Assembly: GCF_018129985.1 (NCBI RefSeq)
Contig: NZ_JAFCKT010000014.1
Span: 62,001 to 126,000, forward strand
Source of the DNA: Bradyrhizobium sp. SZCCT0148
GTDB lineage: Bacteria > Pseudomonadota > Alphaproteobacteria > Rhizobiales > Xanthobacteraceae
DNA length: 64,000 nt
Direction: 5' to 3'
Shown: in pieces, positions 17,064 through 26,475 of the stretch
Layout of the letters: each line of letters opens with the position of its first letter
Numbering within the stretch: the first letter of the stretch is position 1
Made by a program: the position numbers and the translations under genes
The notes under the pieces: model-generated
Databases searched by the model: none
What the model was told of the DNA's origin: nothing
The model's input: only the letters and a program-made list of their open reading frames with translations

Positions 17064-18581
17064 ATGGAAGCTTTCGGTCTCCTGCTCCACGGCTTCGCCG
17101 TCCTGCTGACGTGGAAGACGCTCGTGCTGATGATGTTCGGGCTGGTGCTCGGCATCTTCGTCGGCGTGCTGCCCGGCCTCGGCGGGCCCAACGGCGTCGC
17201 GATCCTGTTGCCGCTCACCTTCACGATGGATCCGACCTCGGCGATCGTGATGCTGTCCTGCATCTATTGGGGCGCGCTGTTCGGCGGTGCGATCACCTCG
17301 ATCCTGTTCAACATTCCCGGCGAAGCCTGGTCGGTGGCGACCACTTTCGACGGCTATCCAATGGCGCAGCAGGGCAGGGCGGCGGAGGCGTTGACCGCGG
17401 CGTTCACGTCCTCCTTCATCGGCTCGTTGGTTGCGGTGCTCTTGATCACCTTCCTCGCCCCGATGATCTCGTCCTTTGCGCTGAAATTCGGCCCGCCCGA
17501 GTTCTTCGCGGTGTATCTGCTCACCTTCTGCTCCTTTGTCGGCCTCGGCCGTGAGGCCAAGCACAAGACCGTCATCTCGATGTCGCTGGGGCTTCTGCTC
17601 GCCGGCATCGGCATGGATACGGTGTCGGGCAATCTGCGCATGACCTTCGGTTCGGCGGAGTTGCTCCGCGGCATCAACTTCCTGGTCGCCGTCATCGGCC
17701 TGTTCGGCATCAGCGAGATCCTGCTGACGATGGAGGAGCGGCTGGCGCTGCGCGGACACGCCGCAAGCATTTCGCTGCGCGTCGTGCTCGGCGTCTGGAA
17801 GGACCTGCCGAAATACTGGGCGACGCTGCTGCGCTCCTCCTTCATCGGCTGCTGGCTCGGCATCACCCCGGGCGGCGCGATCGCGGCGTCCTTCATGGGC
17901 TACAACCTCGCCAAGCGCTTCTCAAAGGATCCCGAGAGCTTCGGCAAGGGCCGCATCGAGGGCGTGTTCGCGCCCGAGACGGCGGCGCATGCCTCCGGCA
18001 CCGCGGCGCTGCTGCCGATGCTGGCGCTCGGCATTCCAGGCTCCGGCACCGCGGCGATCCTGCTCGGGGGCCTGATGGTGTGGGGTCTCAATCCCGGTCC
18101 GCTGCTGTTCGTCGAGCACAAGGACTTCGTCTGGGGCCTGATCGCCTCGATGTATCTCGGCAATGTCGTCGGCCTCGTGCTGGTGCTGACGACGGTGCCG
18201 ATCTTCGCCTCGATCCTGCGTGTGCCGTTCGCCGCGGTGGCGCCGATGATCGTGGTGTCCTGCGCGATCGGTGCCTATGCGATCCAGAACGCGATGTTCG
18301 ACATCTGGCTGATGCTGGGTTTCGGCGTCGTCGGCTACATCTTCAAGAAGATCGGCATTCCATTGGCGCCGTTCACGCTGGCGCTTGTGCTCGGCAATCG
18401 CGCCGAAGATGCCTTCCGTCTGTCGATGATCGGCTCCGGCGGCGATCTCAAGGTGTTCTGGTCGAACGGTCTGGTCGGCTCGATTTCGACACTGGCGATC
18501 GTGCTGCTGTTCTGGCCGGTGGTCGACGGCGTGCTGTCCCGCGTCGGATGGACGCAACGGACAAAGGTCATGTCGCCGTAG
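17064..18581 (+). CDS. tctA: Tripartite tricarboxylate transporter large membrane subunit
   Basis: 505 residues with about ten to twelve hydrophobic helices. The conserved TctA motifs are present: GVLPGLGGPNGVAILLPLTF, FNIPGEAWSVATTFDGYPMA and the second GITPGGAIAASFMGY with LGIPGSGTAAILLGG. The ATG at 17064 follows tctB by 11 nt. It is the transport channel of the sodium- or proton-dependent TctABC system in the inner membrane. Part of its 3' half (about 18240-18372) is duplicated in degraded form at 19699-19831, downstream of the porin gene. Confidence 0.95.
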   Translation: MEAFGLLLHGFAVLLTWKTLVLMMFGLVLGIFVGVLPGLGGPNGVAILLPLTFTMDPTSAIVMLSCIYWGALFGGAITSILFNIPGEAWSVATTFDGYPMAQQGRAAEALTAAFTSSFIGSLVAVLLITFLAPMISSFALKFGPPEFFAVYLLTFCSFVGLGREAKHKTVISMSLGLLLAGIGMDTVSGNLRMTFGSAELLRGINFLVAVIGLFGISEILLTMEERLALRGHAASISLRVVLGVWKDLPKYWATLLRSSFIGCWLGITPGGAIAASFMGYNLAKRFSKDPESFGKGRIEGVFAPETAAHASGTAALLPMLALGIPGSGTAAILLGGLMVWGLNPGPLLFVEHKDFVWGLIASMYLGNVVGLVLVLTTVPIFASILRVPFAAVAPMIVVSCAIGAYAIQNAMFDIWLMLGFGVVGYIFKKIGIPLAPFTLALVLGNRAEDAFRLSMIGSGGDLKVFWSNGLVGSISTLAIVLLFWPVVDGVLSRVGWTQRTKVMSP

Positions 18582-18739
18582 GCATAAATCATTTAATTTC
18601 AATGACATAGCGCCGCGGTGTCGTTGTGGTCCGGGCTGCCACACGCCGCGATTGTTGCGGGATGTTGCTGCCGCAGCACAGCTTTGGGGCCGAAGCTGGC
18701 GTATGTTTCCAATCACAAAATCGTGCGGAGGGGTTACCC

Positions 18740-19606
18740 ATGAAGCGGATCGTGATTGGAATGGCGGCGGCGATGTCGCTGTTCGCGACAGGTGCACTGG
18801 CTGCCGATCTCGCAGCGCGTCCCTATGTCAAGGCACCGGTGATGGACCCGGTCTGGAGCTGGACCGGCTGGTACGTCGGAGCCAATGCCGGATACAGCTG
18901 GGGCCGCTCACGCACGGATGTCACCTACAACAATACGGTCACTGGCGCGGTAATCGTGCCGCCAGCCGGCTCTGTCACCAGCGGCTCATTTGACATGAAC
19001 GGTGCCGTTGCCGGTGGCCAAGCCGGCTATAATTGGCAGAGCGCCAACTGGGTGTTTGGCGTCGAGGGCGACTTGAATTGGTCTGACGAGAAGGGCCGCG
19101 CCGGCTTTAATTGCGCCCCCGCCGGACTTGCAGGCGGGGCCTGTGTTCCCGGCCTGACTTTCCTGCCCGCCGGCGCTGCTGCCGGTACCACGCTCGCGAT
19201 CGATCAGCATCTTCAGTGGTTCGGCACTGTTCGCGGCCGTGTCGGCATCCTGGCGACGCCGAAGGTGCTTTTCTATGGCACGGGCGGTGTGGCTTTCGGC
19301 GAGATCAAGACCACCGGTACCATCGCCGGCTTCACGCCCGCCGGTGTCGCGGTCGCCTCGACCAGCTCGACATCGGACACGCGCGTCGGCTGGACGGTGG
19401 GTGCGGGAGTGGAAGGCAAGATCACTCAGAATTGGAGCGCTAAGCTCGAATATCTCTACATGGATCTCGGCCGCTTTTCCTCAGGACCGTTCTCGCTGGC
19501 GCCGTCCCCCACGATCGCGGCCAATGCGTCCTCGCGCTTCACCGATCACATCCTGCGCGCAGGCATCAACTACCAGTTCGGCGGCCCGGTGGTCGCCAGG
19601 TACTGA
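18740..19606 (+). CDS. Outer-membrane beta-barrel protein (Omp31/porin-like)
   Basis: 288 residues. The signal peptide (MKRIVIGMAAAMSLFATGAL, cut after LAA) is followed by the rhizobial-type mature start ADLAARPYVKAP and a small beta-barrel. Typical motifs are WTGWYVGANAGYSWGRS, FGVEGDLNW, TVRGRVGILATPKVLFYGTG and WSAKLEYLYMDLG, ending in an aromatic C-terminus (NYQFGGPVVARY). It matches the Omp31/heat-resistant OMP group of alphaproteobacteria. A strong GGAGGGG RBS precedes the ATG, and a hairpin terminator follows 29 nt after the stop, so it is probably monocistronic and well expressed. Confidence 0.93.
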   Translation: MKRIVIGMAAAMSLFATGALAADLAARPYVKAPVMDPVWSWTGWYVGANAGYSWGRSRTDVTYNNTVTGAVIVPPAGSVTSGSFDMNGAVAGGQAGYNWQSANWVFGVEGDLNWSDEKGRAGFNCAPAGLAGGACVPGLTFLPAGAAAGTTLAIDQHLQWFGTVRGRVGILATPKVLFYGTGGVAFGEIKTTGTIAGFTPAGVAVASTSSTSDTRVGWTVGAGVEGKITQNWSAKLEYLYMDLGRFSSGPFSLAPSPTIAANASSRFTDHILRAGINYQFGGPVVARY

Positions 19607-19634
19607 ACTTAACAAAGGCGTCAAACAAGGAAGC

Positions 19635-19659
19635 AAAGCCCGGCCTCGCGTCGGGCTTT
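19635..19659 (+). terminator. Rho-independent-type terminator of the porin gene
   Basis: A perfect 8-bp stem AAAGCCCG (19635-19642) / CGGGCTTT (19652-19659) with a 9-nt loop. The T's closing the stem and the following GTCGTTTCC give a weak U-rich tail. It lies 29 nt after the porin stop codon. Confidence 0.8.
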
Positions 19660-19698
19660 GTCGTTTCCTCGCCACCTCGCCAGAGCATCGGGCGGGCG

Positions 19699-19831
19699 GC
19701 GCCGATGCTCATGGGGCCTTGCGCTATTGGCGCCCACGCGATTCAGAGCGCGATTTTCGACACATGGCGTACTCGGCTTCGGAGGGGCTGGCTACGTCGT
19801 CAAGAAGATCGGCCTTCCGCAAATTGGTGCG
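19699..19831 (+). pseudogene. Degraded tctA fragment
   Basis: Read in two frames, this stretch gives PMLMGPCAIGAHAIQSAIFD and then, after a frameshift, LGFGGAGYVVKKIGLPQIGA. Both correspond to contiguous residues of TctA encoded at about 18240-18372 (PMIVVSCAIGAYAIQNAMFD and LGFGVVGYIFKKIGIPLAP). The nucleotide alignment is evident by eye but the copies differ at many positions. It is therefore an old paralogous remnant, not a recent duplication. No start, RBS or neighbouring tctB/tctC remnant was recognised. Confidence 0.8.
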
Positions 19832-20761
19832 CGAGGTCGAGAAAGAATCGGTGGTTCTGTTCTCGGTTGCTATAGCCTCCACAAGAGCCATCTTCGTGTT
19901 ACGAGGGGGCTCGACAGGCTAGCTCGGCGATAAGATCGCTTGGTCGCTCATTGTGTAGATGGGCACCTACGACGTATGCCATGGCGCGATGATCTCGCCA
20001 CAAATGCTACATGAGAGGTGCCCCGTCTCCGGCTTGGCGGAGGTTCTCATAGAACGCAAGTAAACGGACCGGCACACGGGGCAGACCATATGAGAGCTAT
20101 TGCGCCTGGCCATGTTGCCCTGTGCTCTGACTAGAAAGTGGTTTGGCAGGCTATCGGGATGCCAGTAGGAGGCAGTTTCGCCGCTGTTCGGTTGATCATC
20201 CGGTCTAACAGCCGATCATCCGTGGTTTCGTTGAAACATCGCCCCCGCCGGCTGTGTGCATTATAGTTTGCCTGCAGCAGAAGGGGATCGAGGTTAAAGG
20301 TCCTTGGCTTACTCCGACATGCTTTCAGCGATCATGATCAGCCATGAGTGCATCCCAACTACCTTACCGTTCCCCCGCTTGTTCATCTGAATATCGCGCT
20401 GTTTGACATATACGGCCTTGGTTGAATAGCATTGGAGAGCGCAACTCCCAGTTCCGCCCGAAAGTCCGCCGACTTGGCTATTTCCCAAGAATTGCCCCAA
20501 GGAGTCGGCGGACCGAGGTGGTCGTAGACGGTCCTGGTTCAGCAACCTGTCCGGTACATCCAGCGAGCATCGTTATCTGCAAAACAACGCGTCTCCTCCC
20601 CGATGAGTTTGCAGTTCTCCAGGGCTCGAACTCACGGGTCTGCTTTGGGCCAAAACGGAAGGGTAGATGAAATAGTTGGTTGTCCGTTTGGACCCGAAGA
20701 GAGACTCCCATTCCTTATTGAATGACAAACCGAAAAGTGCGGTTGACGGTGCTGCCCGAAA
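19832..20761. other. Non-coding or decayed stretch
   Basis: About 930 bases without a convincing gene. Several short frames exist on both strands (for example 20309-20545 minus), but none has a good RBS, recognised motif or consistent codon bias. GC is visibly lower than in the tct and porin genes. It appears to be decayed DNA downstream of the tctA remnant. Confidence 0.5.
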
Positions 20762-21247
20762 TCAATGGAAACTTCTCGCAAGTGCCGCAATCATTCCGGC
20801 AAATGCGAACTGCGAACCTACACCAAATAACCCCGTCAACGCGCGTTTTGAGTGTATCCACCAATGAAAGCGTTGGAGGGCATGAAGTAAGCCACGCGGG
20901 TAAAGCGTGTGAGCGAATTGCAAGGCGTCTGGCAACATCGCGGTGAAAGCGCCGATCGCAATCGTCCAAAATGATCCCTCAATTGCAAAGATCCAAAGTG
21001 CTAGGCCGAGTCCAGCGCACGCATCAAAGCTGATGATTGCAAAGTCGGTTAGAGTCGCGGTGCTGAAGGACAGACGGCGATTGCTAGCACCTTTGCCCAG
21101 GCTTATTGAGCGAAGTGGATAATCCCAATGCGGAATTGCATCGATGGCAAAATGGCTCGCGAACCCGGCGATTGCCGCGGCTGCCGGGTGAGATGGAAGT
21201 AGGCTGGCTACAGCGCCGCCGACGATTGCATGCGTGCACAAAATCAT
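20762..21247 (-). CDS. Small integral membrane protein, possibly YdjM-like metal-dependent hydrolase family
   Basis: 161 residues with about four hydrophobic segments. His and Asp residues sit at the membrane edges: HAIVGGAVAS at the N-terminus, SHFAIDAIPHWDYPL (about 31-45), and AMLPDALQFAHTLYP with LHALQRFHWWIHS towards the C-terminus. The 'H-x-x-x-D-x-x-P-H' pattern recalls the YdjM/LexA-binding inner-membrane putative hydrolase family (PF04307), but the match is by memory and not certain. It stands alone between decayed intergenic stretches. Function unknown. Confidence 0.65.
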   Translation of the reverse strand: MILCTHAIVGGAVASLLPSHPAAAAIAGFASHFAIDAIPHWDYPLRSISLGKGASNRRLSFSTATLTDFAIISFDACAGLGLALWIFAIEGSFWTIAIGAFTAMLPDALQFAHTLYPRGLLHALQRFHWWIHSKRALTGLFGVGSQFAFAGMIAALARSFH

Positions 21248-21688
21248 CTGATTATCTTATTCTGCCGGGACGCTTTGCATTAGGAATGATCGTAATTATC
21301 CCCTTCATCACATCGTTGTCCTCTCAGGTTGCTGTGGTTTGGCCCAAGAGCACCGTTCTCGGTCCACCGCGGCAAAAGAGGGTGTTAGAAGAGATAGGCT
21401 GACGATCGGCCTTGATCGAAACCGACCCTGTTTCAACGAAGCGCTGTTGGAGTTCCGCCGGTGTCGCGACGGGAGGCAGCGACGAGGGAACGTCGTTCCC
21501 TTATCCTCGCAGAGTGATTATCGAAGAAAATAGCTGCGAAGAAGCATCCGACAATCATCAAGCCACTAAAGATGGCCAAGAGCCAGTTTTGGATCATCTC
21601 GACCGTGTCCTCGTTTGATGCTCGCCTTTAAGAGCAGCGAGAGCCTGATGCGTCAAGTCAGAACGGGGCTGGGAGTATTCCCTCTTAA
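21248..21688. other. Intergenic stretch, nothing recognised
   Basis: About 440 bases between the membrane-protein gene and the CoA-transferase. Only short frames without RBS or motif are seen, and no hairpin is strong enough to call. Confidence 0.5.
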
Positions 21689-22882
21689 TCATACCACTTT
21701 GGCGTTCCTGAGCCCTGCAATCTCGTCCACATCGAAGCCGAACTCTTTCAGCACCTCTTCGGTCTGCTCGCCGAAATCCGGCGGCCGCGCCACCATTCTA
21801 CTCGGCGTGCGCGACAGCGTCACAGGCTGGCCGACCAGGCGGATGTGGCGGTCCTCGTCGTTCGGCACATCCTGGGCGATGCCGAGATGTTTGACCTGCG
21901 CGTCCTCAAACATCTGGTCGATGGCATAGATCGGCCCACAGGGCACGCCGGCCTCGTTGAGTTCGCGGACCCAGCTATCGGTCGACTTCGTCAAGGTGCG
22001 CTTCTCGATCTCCGCGTTGAGCGCGTCGCGATTCTTGGAGCGGGCCGGTGCCGTCGCATAGTCCGGATGGCTATAGAGCTCGGGCGCGCCGATCGCCTGG
22101 GCGCAGCGCTCCCAGATCCGTCCGCCCGTGGTGGCGATGTTGATGTAACCGTCTGACGTCCTGAACACGCCGGTCGGAATGCTGGTCGGGTGGTTGTTGC
22201 CGGCCTGCTTGGCGACCTCCTTCTCCATCAGCCAGCGCGCGGCCTGGAAGTCGAGCATGAAGATCTGGGCCTGGAGCAGCGAAGTCTGCACCCACTGTCC
22301 CTTGCCCGAAACCTCGCGCTCGAGCAGCGCGGTCAGGATGCCCATGGCGCAGAACAGGCCCGCCGTGAGGTCCGCGACGGGAATGCCGACCCGCATCGGG
22401 CCTTCGCCCGGCGCCCCGGTGATCGACATCAGCCCACCCATGCCTTGCGCGATCTGATCGAAGCCGGGCCGCTTGTGATAGGGGCCGTCCTGGCCGAAGC
22501 CGGAGATGCTGCCATAGACGATACGCGGGTTGACCGCGGCAAGGCTGTCATAGTCGATGCCGAGCTTCTTCTTCACGTCTGGCCGGAAATTCTCGACCAC
22601 GACGTCGGCCTTGGCGGCGAGGCGCTTGAACAAGGCGAGCCCGCGCTCGTCCTTCAGGTTCAAGGTCATGGCCCGCTTGTTGCGGTGCAAATTCTGGAAG
22701 TCGGAACCCCGGCGAGGTCCGCCGGGCTGCTCGCCGCCGGCATCCTCGGTCAGCGCGTCGATCTTGACGACATTGGCCCCCCAGTCTGCCAGCTGCCTCA
22801 CGCAGGTGGGTCCGGAGCGGACGCGGGTCAGATCGAGCACGGTGAAGCGCGACAGGGCTTCCGAGGCATGCGGGAAGGACAT
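21689..22882 (-). CDS. CaiB/BaiF (class III) CoA-transferase
   Basis: 397 residues from the ATG at 22882 (a TTG at 22897 is an in-frame alternative). The family signatures are DLTRVRSGPTCVRQLADWGA (N-terminal CoA-binding region), NLHRNKRAMTLNLK, VVVENFRPDV, and the catalytic aspartate in VGIPVADLTAGLF. Class III enzymes move CoA between carboxylic acids via an aspartyl-CoA thioester. The gene is monocistronic here; the acid substrate is unknown. Together with the two crotonases and the tct transporter it fits uptake and CoA-activation of an organic acid, though they are not in one operon. Confidence 0.93.
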   Translation of the reverse strand: MSFPHASEALSRFTVLDLTRVRSGPTCVRQLADWGANVVKIDALTEDAGGEQPGGPRRGSDFQNLHRNKRAMTLNLKDERGLALFKRLAAKADVVVENFRPDVKKKLGIDYDSLAAVNPRIVYGSISGFGQDGPYHKRPGFDQIAQGMGGLMSITGAPGEGPMRVGIPVADLTAGLFCAMGILTALLEREVSGKGQWVQTSLLQAQIFMLDFQAARWLMEKEVAKQAGNNHPTSIPTGVFRTSDGYINIATTGGRIWERCAQAIGAPELYSHPDYATAPARSKNRDALNAEIEKRTLTKSTDSWVRELNEAGVPCGPIYAIDQMFEDAQVKHLGIAQDVPNDEDRHIRLVGQPVTLSRTPSRMVARPPDFGEQTEEVLKEFGFDVDEIAGLRNAKVV

Positions 22883-23279
22883 TCTGACAAACTCCAAAAT
22901 TTCTCAGTCAGTGTAGTATAGAGGTTGACGGCCAAGAAAAGCTGAGCTGCGCAGGACTGTGTCCTGATCTGGTGAAGCGAAGAGCACACGTCAGGAGCAC
23001 GCAATCGATTTGGCCTATTGTACGACTCGTCTCTCAGGCTCCTAAGCGGCTATGAGCCATGAATCTCGACGCAACTGAGTTGGGGAGGAGGCGAAGTCGA
23101 AACGGCGTTATCTATGAGGAACCATTTCGCTTCGGTAGTTGGCTCCTCACAGAAAATGTAAGTTGATCGGAATGAGCGCTGTCCCTAGTTAACCACTTGG
23201 CAGCGGCTTGGGGCAAGGTTGTTCAGCGAACGTTAAGCAGGAAAATGTCATCCTAATCATCCAGATAGGAGAGGTTGCT
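22883..23279. other. Upstream region between CoA-transferase and small secreted protein
   Basis: About 400 bases carrying the promoters of the two divergent genes. GC drops markedly here and stays lower for most of the next 12 kb. No recognisable regulatory motif, tRNA or repeat was found. Confidence 0.5.
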
Positions 23280-23582
23280 TTGTTAAAGTTGTTCCTTGTC
23301 GCCCTCGTTGGCGTAGTTCTCGCAACGGAAGCCACTGCTCAGGCGGTGCCGCCGCGCTGGAACTACCAGGGATCAGCAGTTTGTCCCGAGGGTTTTGACT
23401 TCGATGCCTATCAAGGTCTCTGTGTTGCTCGGGATTACGCTCCTCGTCGCTACGGCGGAAATTACTATTCTGGTGGGCCCCGGCATGGCATCCCTCCTCG
23501 TTGGAACCGGGCGGGCTCGGCGGTGTGTCCTCAAGGTTTTGACTTCCACGCTCGTTATGGGTTGTGCTTTCCGCAACCATAG
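23280..23582 (+). CDS. Small secreted protein with tandem CP-GFDF repeat
   Basis: 100 residues from a TTG at 23280 that follows a near-perfect Shine-Dalgarno (AGGAGAGG, 5 nt spacing); an upstream frame opening at 23208 lacks such a site. A signal peptide (LKLFLVALVGVVLATEATAQ) precedes two tandem copies of a unit reading PPRWN-x2-GSAVCP-x-GFDF-x-A-x2-GLC, separated by an Arg/Tyr/Gly-rich linker. Each unit has two cysteines, consistent with a small disulphide-bonded periplasmic or extracellular fold. I know no function for it. Confidence 0.7.
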   Translation: MLKLFLVALVGVVLATEATAQAVPPRWNYQGSAVCPEGFDFDAYQGLCVARDYAPRRYGGNYYSGGPRHGIPPRWNRAGSAVCPQGFDFHARYGLCFPQP

Positions 23583-23682
23583 GTGCCAGAATGCTTGGGC
23601 GACCGTAGGTAACGGGTTCCCTTCCAGTCACCAAACGTTCGAGTGGTCATAAGAACGCTACTGCGAATTTGCGCGGTGCTAC

Positions 23683-24087
23683 TCACCTTGAAAGCCGCTT
23701 TAGTTGCACGCGGGCATGCTGCGCCGAAGAATTATCGCCGTGGCGCGCGATGAAGAGCTCGAGCGCCTCCCGCGTACCCTTCCTTCGAGCGGCCTCGTAT
23801 TCCTCGGCCACGGCAATTTCAGGATCCCGGGCCAACGGTATGGCGGGCCCGCGCTCTGCCTTGAAGCTGTCTTCCGCGTTTGCCTTATTCATCATAGCAG
23901 CCAGTCCTCCGGAGGGTTGGTGGGATGGTCCGGCAAGCGCAAGCAGGGTGCCAAAAAGGCTGGCACATGAAACTCCTGCAAGTTGCGGCAAAGGCCCCTT
24001 GCCAGTGTGACTATGGGATTGGATGGCTAACGAAGCCTTATATAGAAGAACGCGGGAGCCGCTGCCCAATTTAAACCAAACGTTCAA
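23683..24087 (-). CDS. Hypothetical protein with C-terminal helical 'EYEAARRKGTREALELF' motif
   Basis: 134 residues at most; the start is unclear and the first about 40 residues may not be translated. A hydrophobic stretch around ASLFGTLLALAG could be a signal peptide if translation begins near residue 30. The C-terminal segment (VAEEYEAARRKGTREALELF and IARHGDNSSAQHARVQLKRL) is amphipathic and resembles a tail I associate with caspase- or TPR-linked rhizobial proteins. It is divergent from the RTX protease gene, whose start lies 65 nt away. Confidence 0.5.
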   Translation of the reverse strand: MNVWFKLGSGSRVLLYKASLAIQSHSHTGKGPLPQLAGVSCASLFGTLLALAGPSHQPSGGLAAMMNKANAEDSFKAERGPAIPLARDPEIAVAEEYEAARRKGTREALELFIARHGDNSSAQHARVQLKRLSR

Positions 24088-24152
24088 CTCTCAAGCTAGA
24101 AATATGTGCCGTCGCGGCGAATCACGCGCGATGCGTTGCTCTGGAGAGTCCT

Positions 24153-25895
24153 TTGGCTACCGCTGTTAACGTCAGTGCCACCAACAACGCCGAGATTGAC
24201 GGTCTGCTGTCGGGCGCCAAATGGTCTGGCACCATCACTTACAGTTTTCCCGACGCAACGAGCGACTACGCCAATCCCTATAGCGGCGGCGACGGCGAGC
24301 CGACGACGTCCGGCTTCTCCGCGGCGCCCACGCAGATCCAGGCGGCGATCAATTACGCGATCGGGCTGATCCTCAGTTACACCAACGCCGACATCCAGTA
24401 CGCGGGCACGAACGGCGCCGACATCATGGTCGCGCAGTCGCCGGCGGCCAATCCGACCGCCTACGCCTACTATCCTGGGAATTACGCGCCCGGCGGCGAC
24501 ATCTGGTTCGGCACCCAGTACAATTTCTCGCTGGCCAAGCTCGGCAACTATTACTTCACCACCGCGCTGCACGAGCTCGGCCACGCCCTCGGCCTCAAGC
24601 ACAGCCAGGAGGCCGGAGGCCCGGCCAATGTCGCGGTGCCGACCGTGCATGACGACAGCGAATACACCGTCATGAGCTATCGCAGCTATGTCGGCGGCTC
24701 GACCACGTCCGGCTACACCAACGAAGCCTACGGATATTCGCAGACCTATATGGCCAACGATATCCTCGCGCTGCAGACGATGTACGGCGCTGACTTCACA
24801 ACTCAGAACGGCAGCACTGTCTATACATGGAATCCGACCACTGGGCAGGAGTTCATCAACGGCGTCGAGCAACTCGCGCCGGGCGGCGGCGTCGGCGGTT
24901 CGGCCAACCGCATCTACGAGACGATCTGGGACGGCGGCGGCTTTGATACTTATGACCTGTCGAACTACACGACGAGCCTGAGCATCAACCTCAAACCCGG
25001 CGCCGCGTCGGTCTTTTCATCGACGCAGTTGGCATATCTCGGCGACGGCCATTACGCGTCCGGCAACGTCTACAACGCCTATCTCTACAACGGCGACGCC
25101 CGCGCCTATATCGACAACGCCATCGGAGGATCCGGCAATGACGCCATCGTCGGCAACGCCATCGCCAACACGCTGAACGGCGGCGGCGGCAACGACACTA
25201 TCACCGGCGGGGCGGGCAACGACATCATCATCGGCGGCCCGGGCACCGACACCGCGGTGTATTCGGGCAACCGGGCCAACTATTCTGTCGCGTATAATTT
25301 GGCGACCCAAACGTTCACCATCGCCGATCAAGGATCCGGAGGACCCGACGGCATCGACACTGTAACAGGCATAGAGAATTTTCAGTTTGCCGATAGCCGT
25401 ATCTCAAGCGACACATTAGCGGCCCAAGTTAATCCGGACCGCGAGGTATTGATCTACGATACCAATGGTAGCCATGCATGGACTTATCAGGTCTTTGGCT
25501 ACGATTTCGAAGATCGACTAAACCACCTCACCGTAAAGAACGATAACGGGACTTCGACCGTTACAGACTACAACTCTGCCCAGATGCATAACTTCAGAAT
25601 GGCGGTGTCGCAGTACGACAGCTCAGATCATCTGACATCGGTGTCGATCTATCCCAGCGATGATGCAAATCATTCACTTTTCGTGACCACCTATGATCCG
25701 CAGCATGTGCGGAGCTGGAAAGACGCCATCTCCGGCTATAACGCAATTGGACAACTTGAATACGTCACTGTCGAAAAATACGATGGGACATCAGCCTACA
25801 CCAAGTATTCAGGAGCGGATACGACGGTGTATAACTATGCGGCTGACGGGCATCTGGTGAGCATTGCTCACGCGGGCGTCATCGTATATGTCTGA
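24153..25895 (+). CDS. RTX-type M10 (serralysin-like) zinc metalloprotease with unusual C-terminal extension
   Basis: 580 residues from a TTG at 24153 with GGAGAG upstream. The catalytic domain holds the metzincin zinc motif H140-E-L-G-H144-A-L-G-L-K-H150 and the Met-turn VMSYRSY (173-179). It is followed by a peptidase M10 C-terminal region with RTX nonapeptides (GGSGNDAIVG, GGGGNDTITGG, AGNDIIIGG, about 320-365). There is no signal peptide, as expected for a type I secreted protein. After about residue 420 comes a roughly 160-residue region of repeating aromatic strands (YDSSDHLTSVSIY, YNAIGQLEYVTVEKYDG, YAADGHLVSI) that looks like RHS/YD repeats and is lower in GC than the protease part, suggesting a mosaic gene. 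No ABC/MFP secretion genes are adjacent. Confidence 0.9.
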   Translation: MATAVNVSATNNAEIDGLLSGAKWSGTITYSFPDATSDYANPYSGGDGEPTTSGFSAAPTQIQAAINYAIGLILSYTNADIQYAGTNGADIMVAQSPAANPTAYAYYPGNYAPGGDIWFGTQYNFSLAKLGNYYFTTALHELGHALGLKHSQEAGGPANVAVPTVHDDSEYTVMSYRSYVGGSTTSGYTNEAYGYSQTYMANDILALQTMYGADFTTQNGSTVYTWNPTTGQEFINGVEQLAPGGGVGGSANRIYETIWDGGGFDTYDLSNYTTSLSINLKPGAASVFSSTQLAYLGDGHYASGNVYNAYLYNGDARAYIDNAIGGSGNDAIVGNAIANTLNGGGGNDTITGGAGNDIIIGGPGTDTAVYSGNRANYSVAYNLATQTFTIADQGSGGPDGIDTVTGIENFQFADSRISSDTLAAQVNPDREVLIYDTNGSHAWTYQVFGYDFEDRLNHLTVKNDNGTSTVTDYNSAQMHNFRMAVSQYDSSDHLTSVSIYPSDDANHSLFVTTYDPQHVRSWKDAISGYNAIGQLEYVTVEKYDGTSAYTKYSGADTTVYNYAADGHLVSIAHAGVIVYV

Positions 25896-26475
25896 ACGCT
25901 CCGGTCGAGCCCATGATTGCAGGTTAGAATCTTTGGTTATACGCCAGCGAGTACTGATTGTTCGGCGATGCAGTCTTTGTGCGGCATCATCGGACGTCCT
26001 GTGTGCACTGTGGGACGAAACGGGCGAAGTCGAGGGCAGACTGAGTGAATCGCGGTTCCCTCTAAACTGCTAAAACAGCTGAGAGCCGTCGGGCGCGAGA
26101 GCTGTAAGGTCCAGCCGGCCTACAATCGGGGGCGCAAGGCAAGCGTCGATTTTGTGGCGGTTCGGGGTGACGTCGGACAGCTCTATGATCGAAGTCCCTC
26201 ACGGTTATCAGGAAATTGCCCATCGCGCTAAATCCGACGCGCCCATCTGGTCCAACGATGCGAAACAGCCCAAAGTAACGCGCTCAAGGAGGCAAGCTGG
26301 AAATCGCGGCTAGGCGAGAATTCCAAGGGCTATCGTGAGCGCAAGGTTTGGCGGCAATTCAGGCGCAAGAGCCTTAATTTTGCGAGCTAACCGTGCACAA
26401 GAGAGCGAACTTGCGATTCACGCCGCAGTTGACCTGCTAAGCCCGTTGAAGGCCGCAAAGTTCCTGAGACAAAAT
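25896..26475. other. Intergenic stretch upstream of the glycan genes
   Basis: About 580 bases with short frames only. The open frame of the next gene extends back to a GTG at 26335 that has an AAGGG in front, so its N-terminus might reach into this stretch. Nothing else was recognised. Confidence 0.45.
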
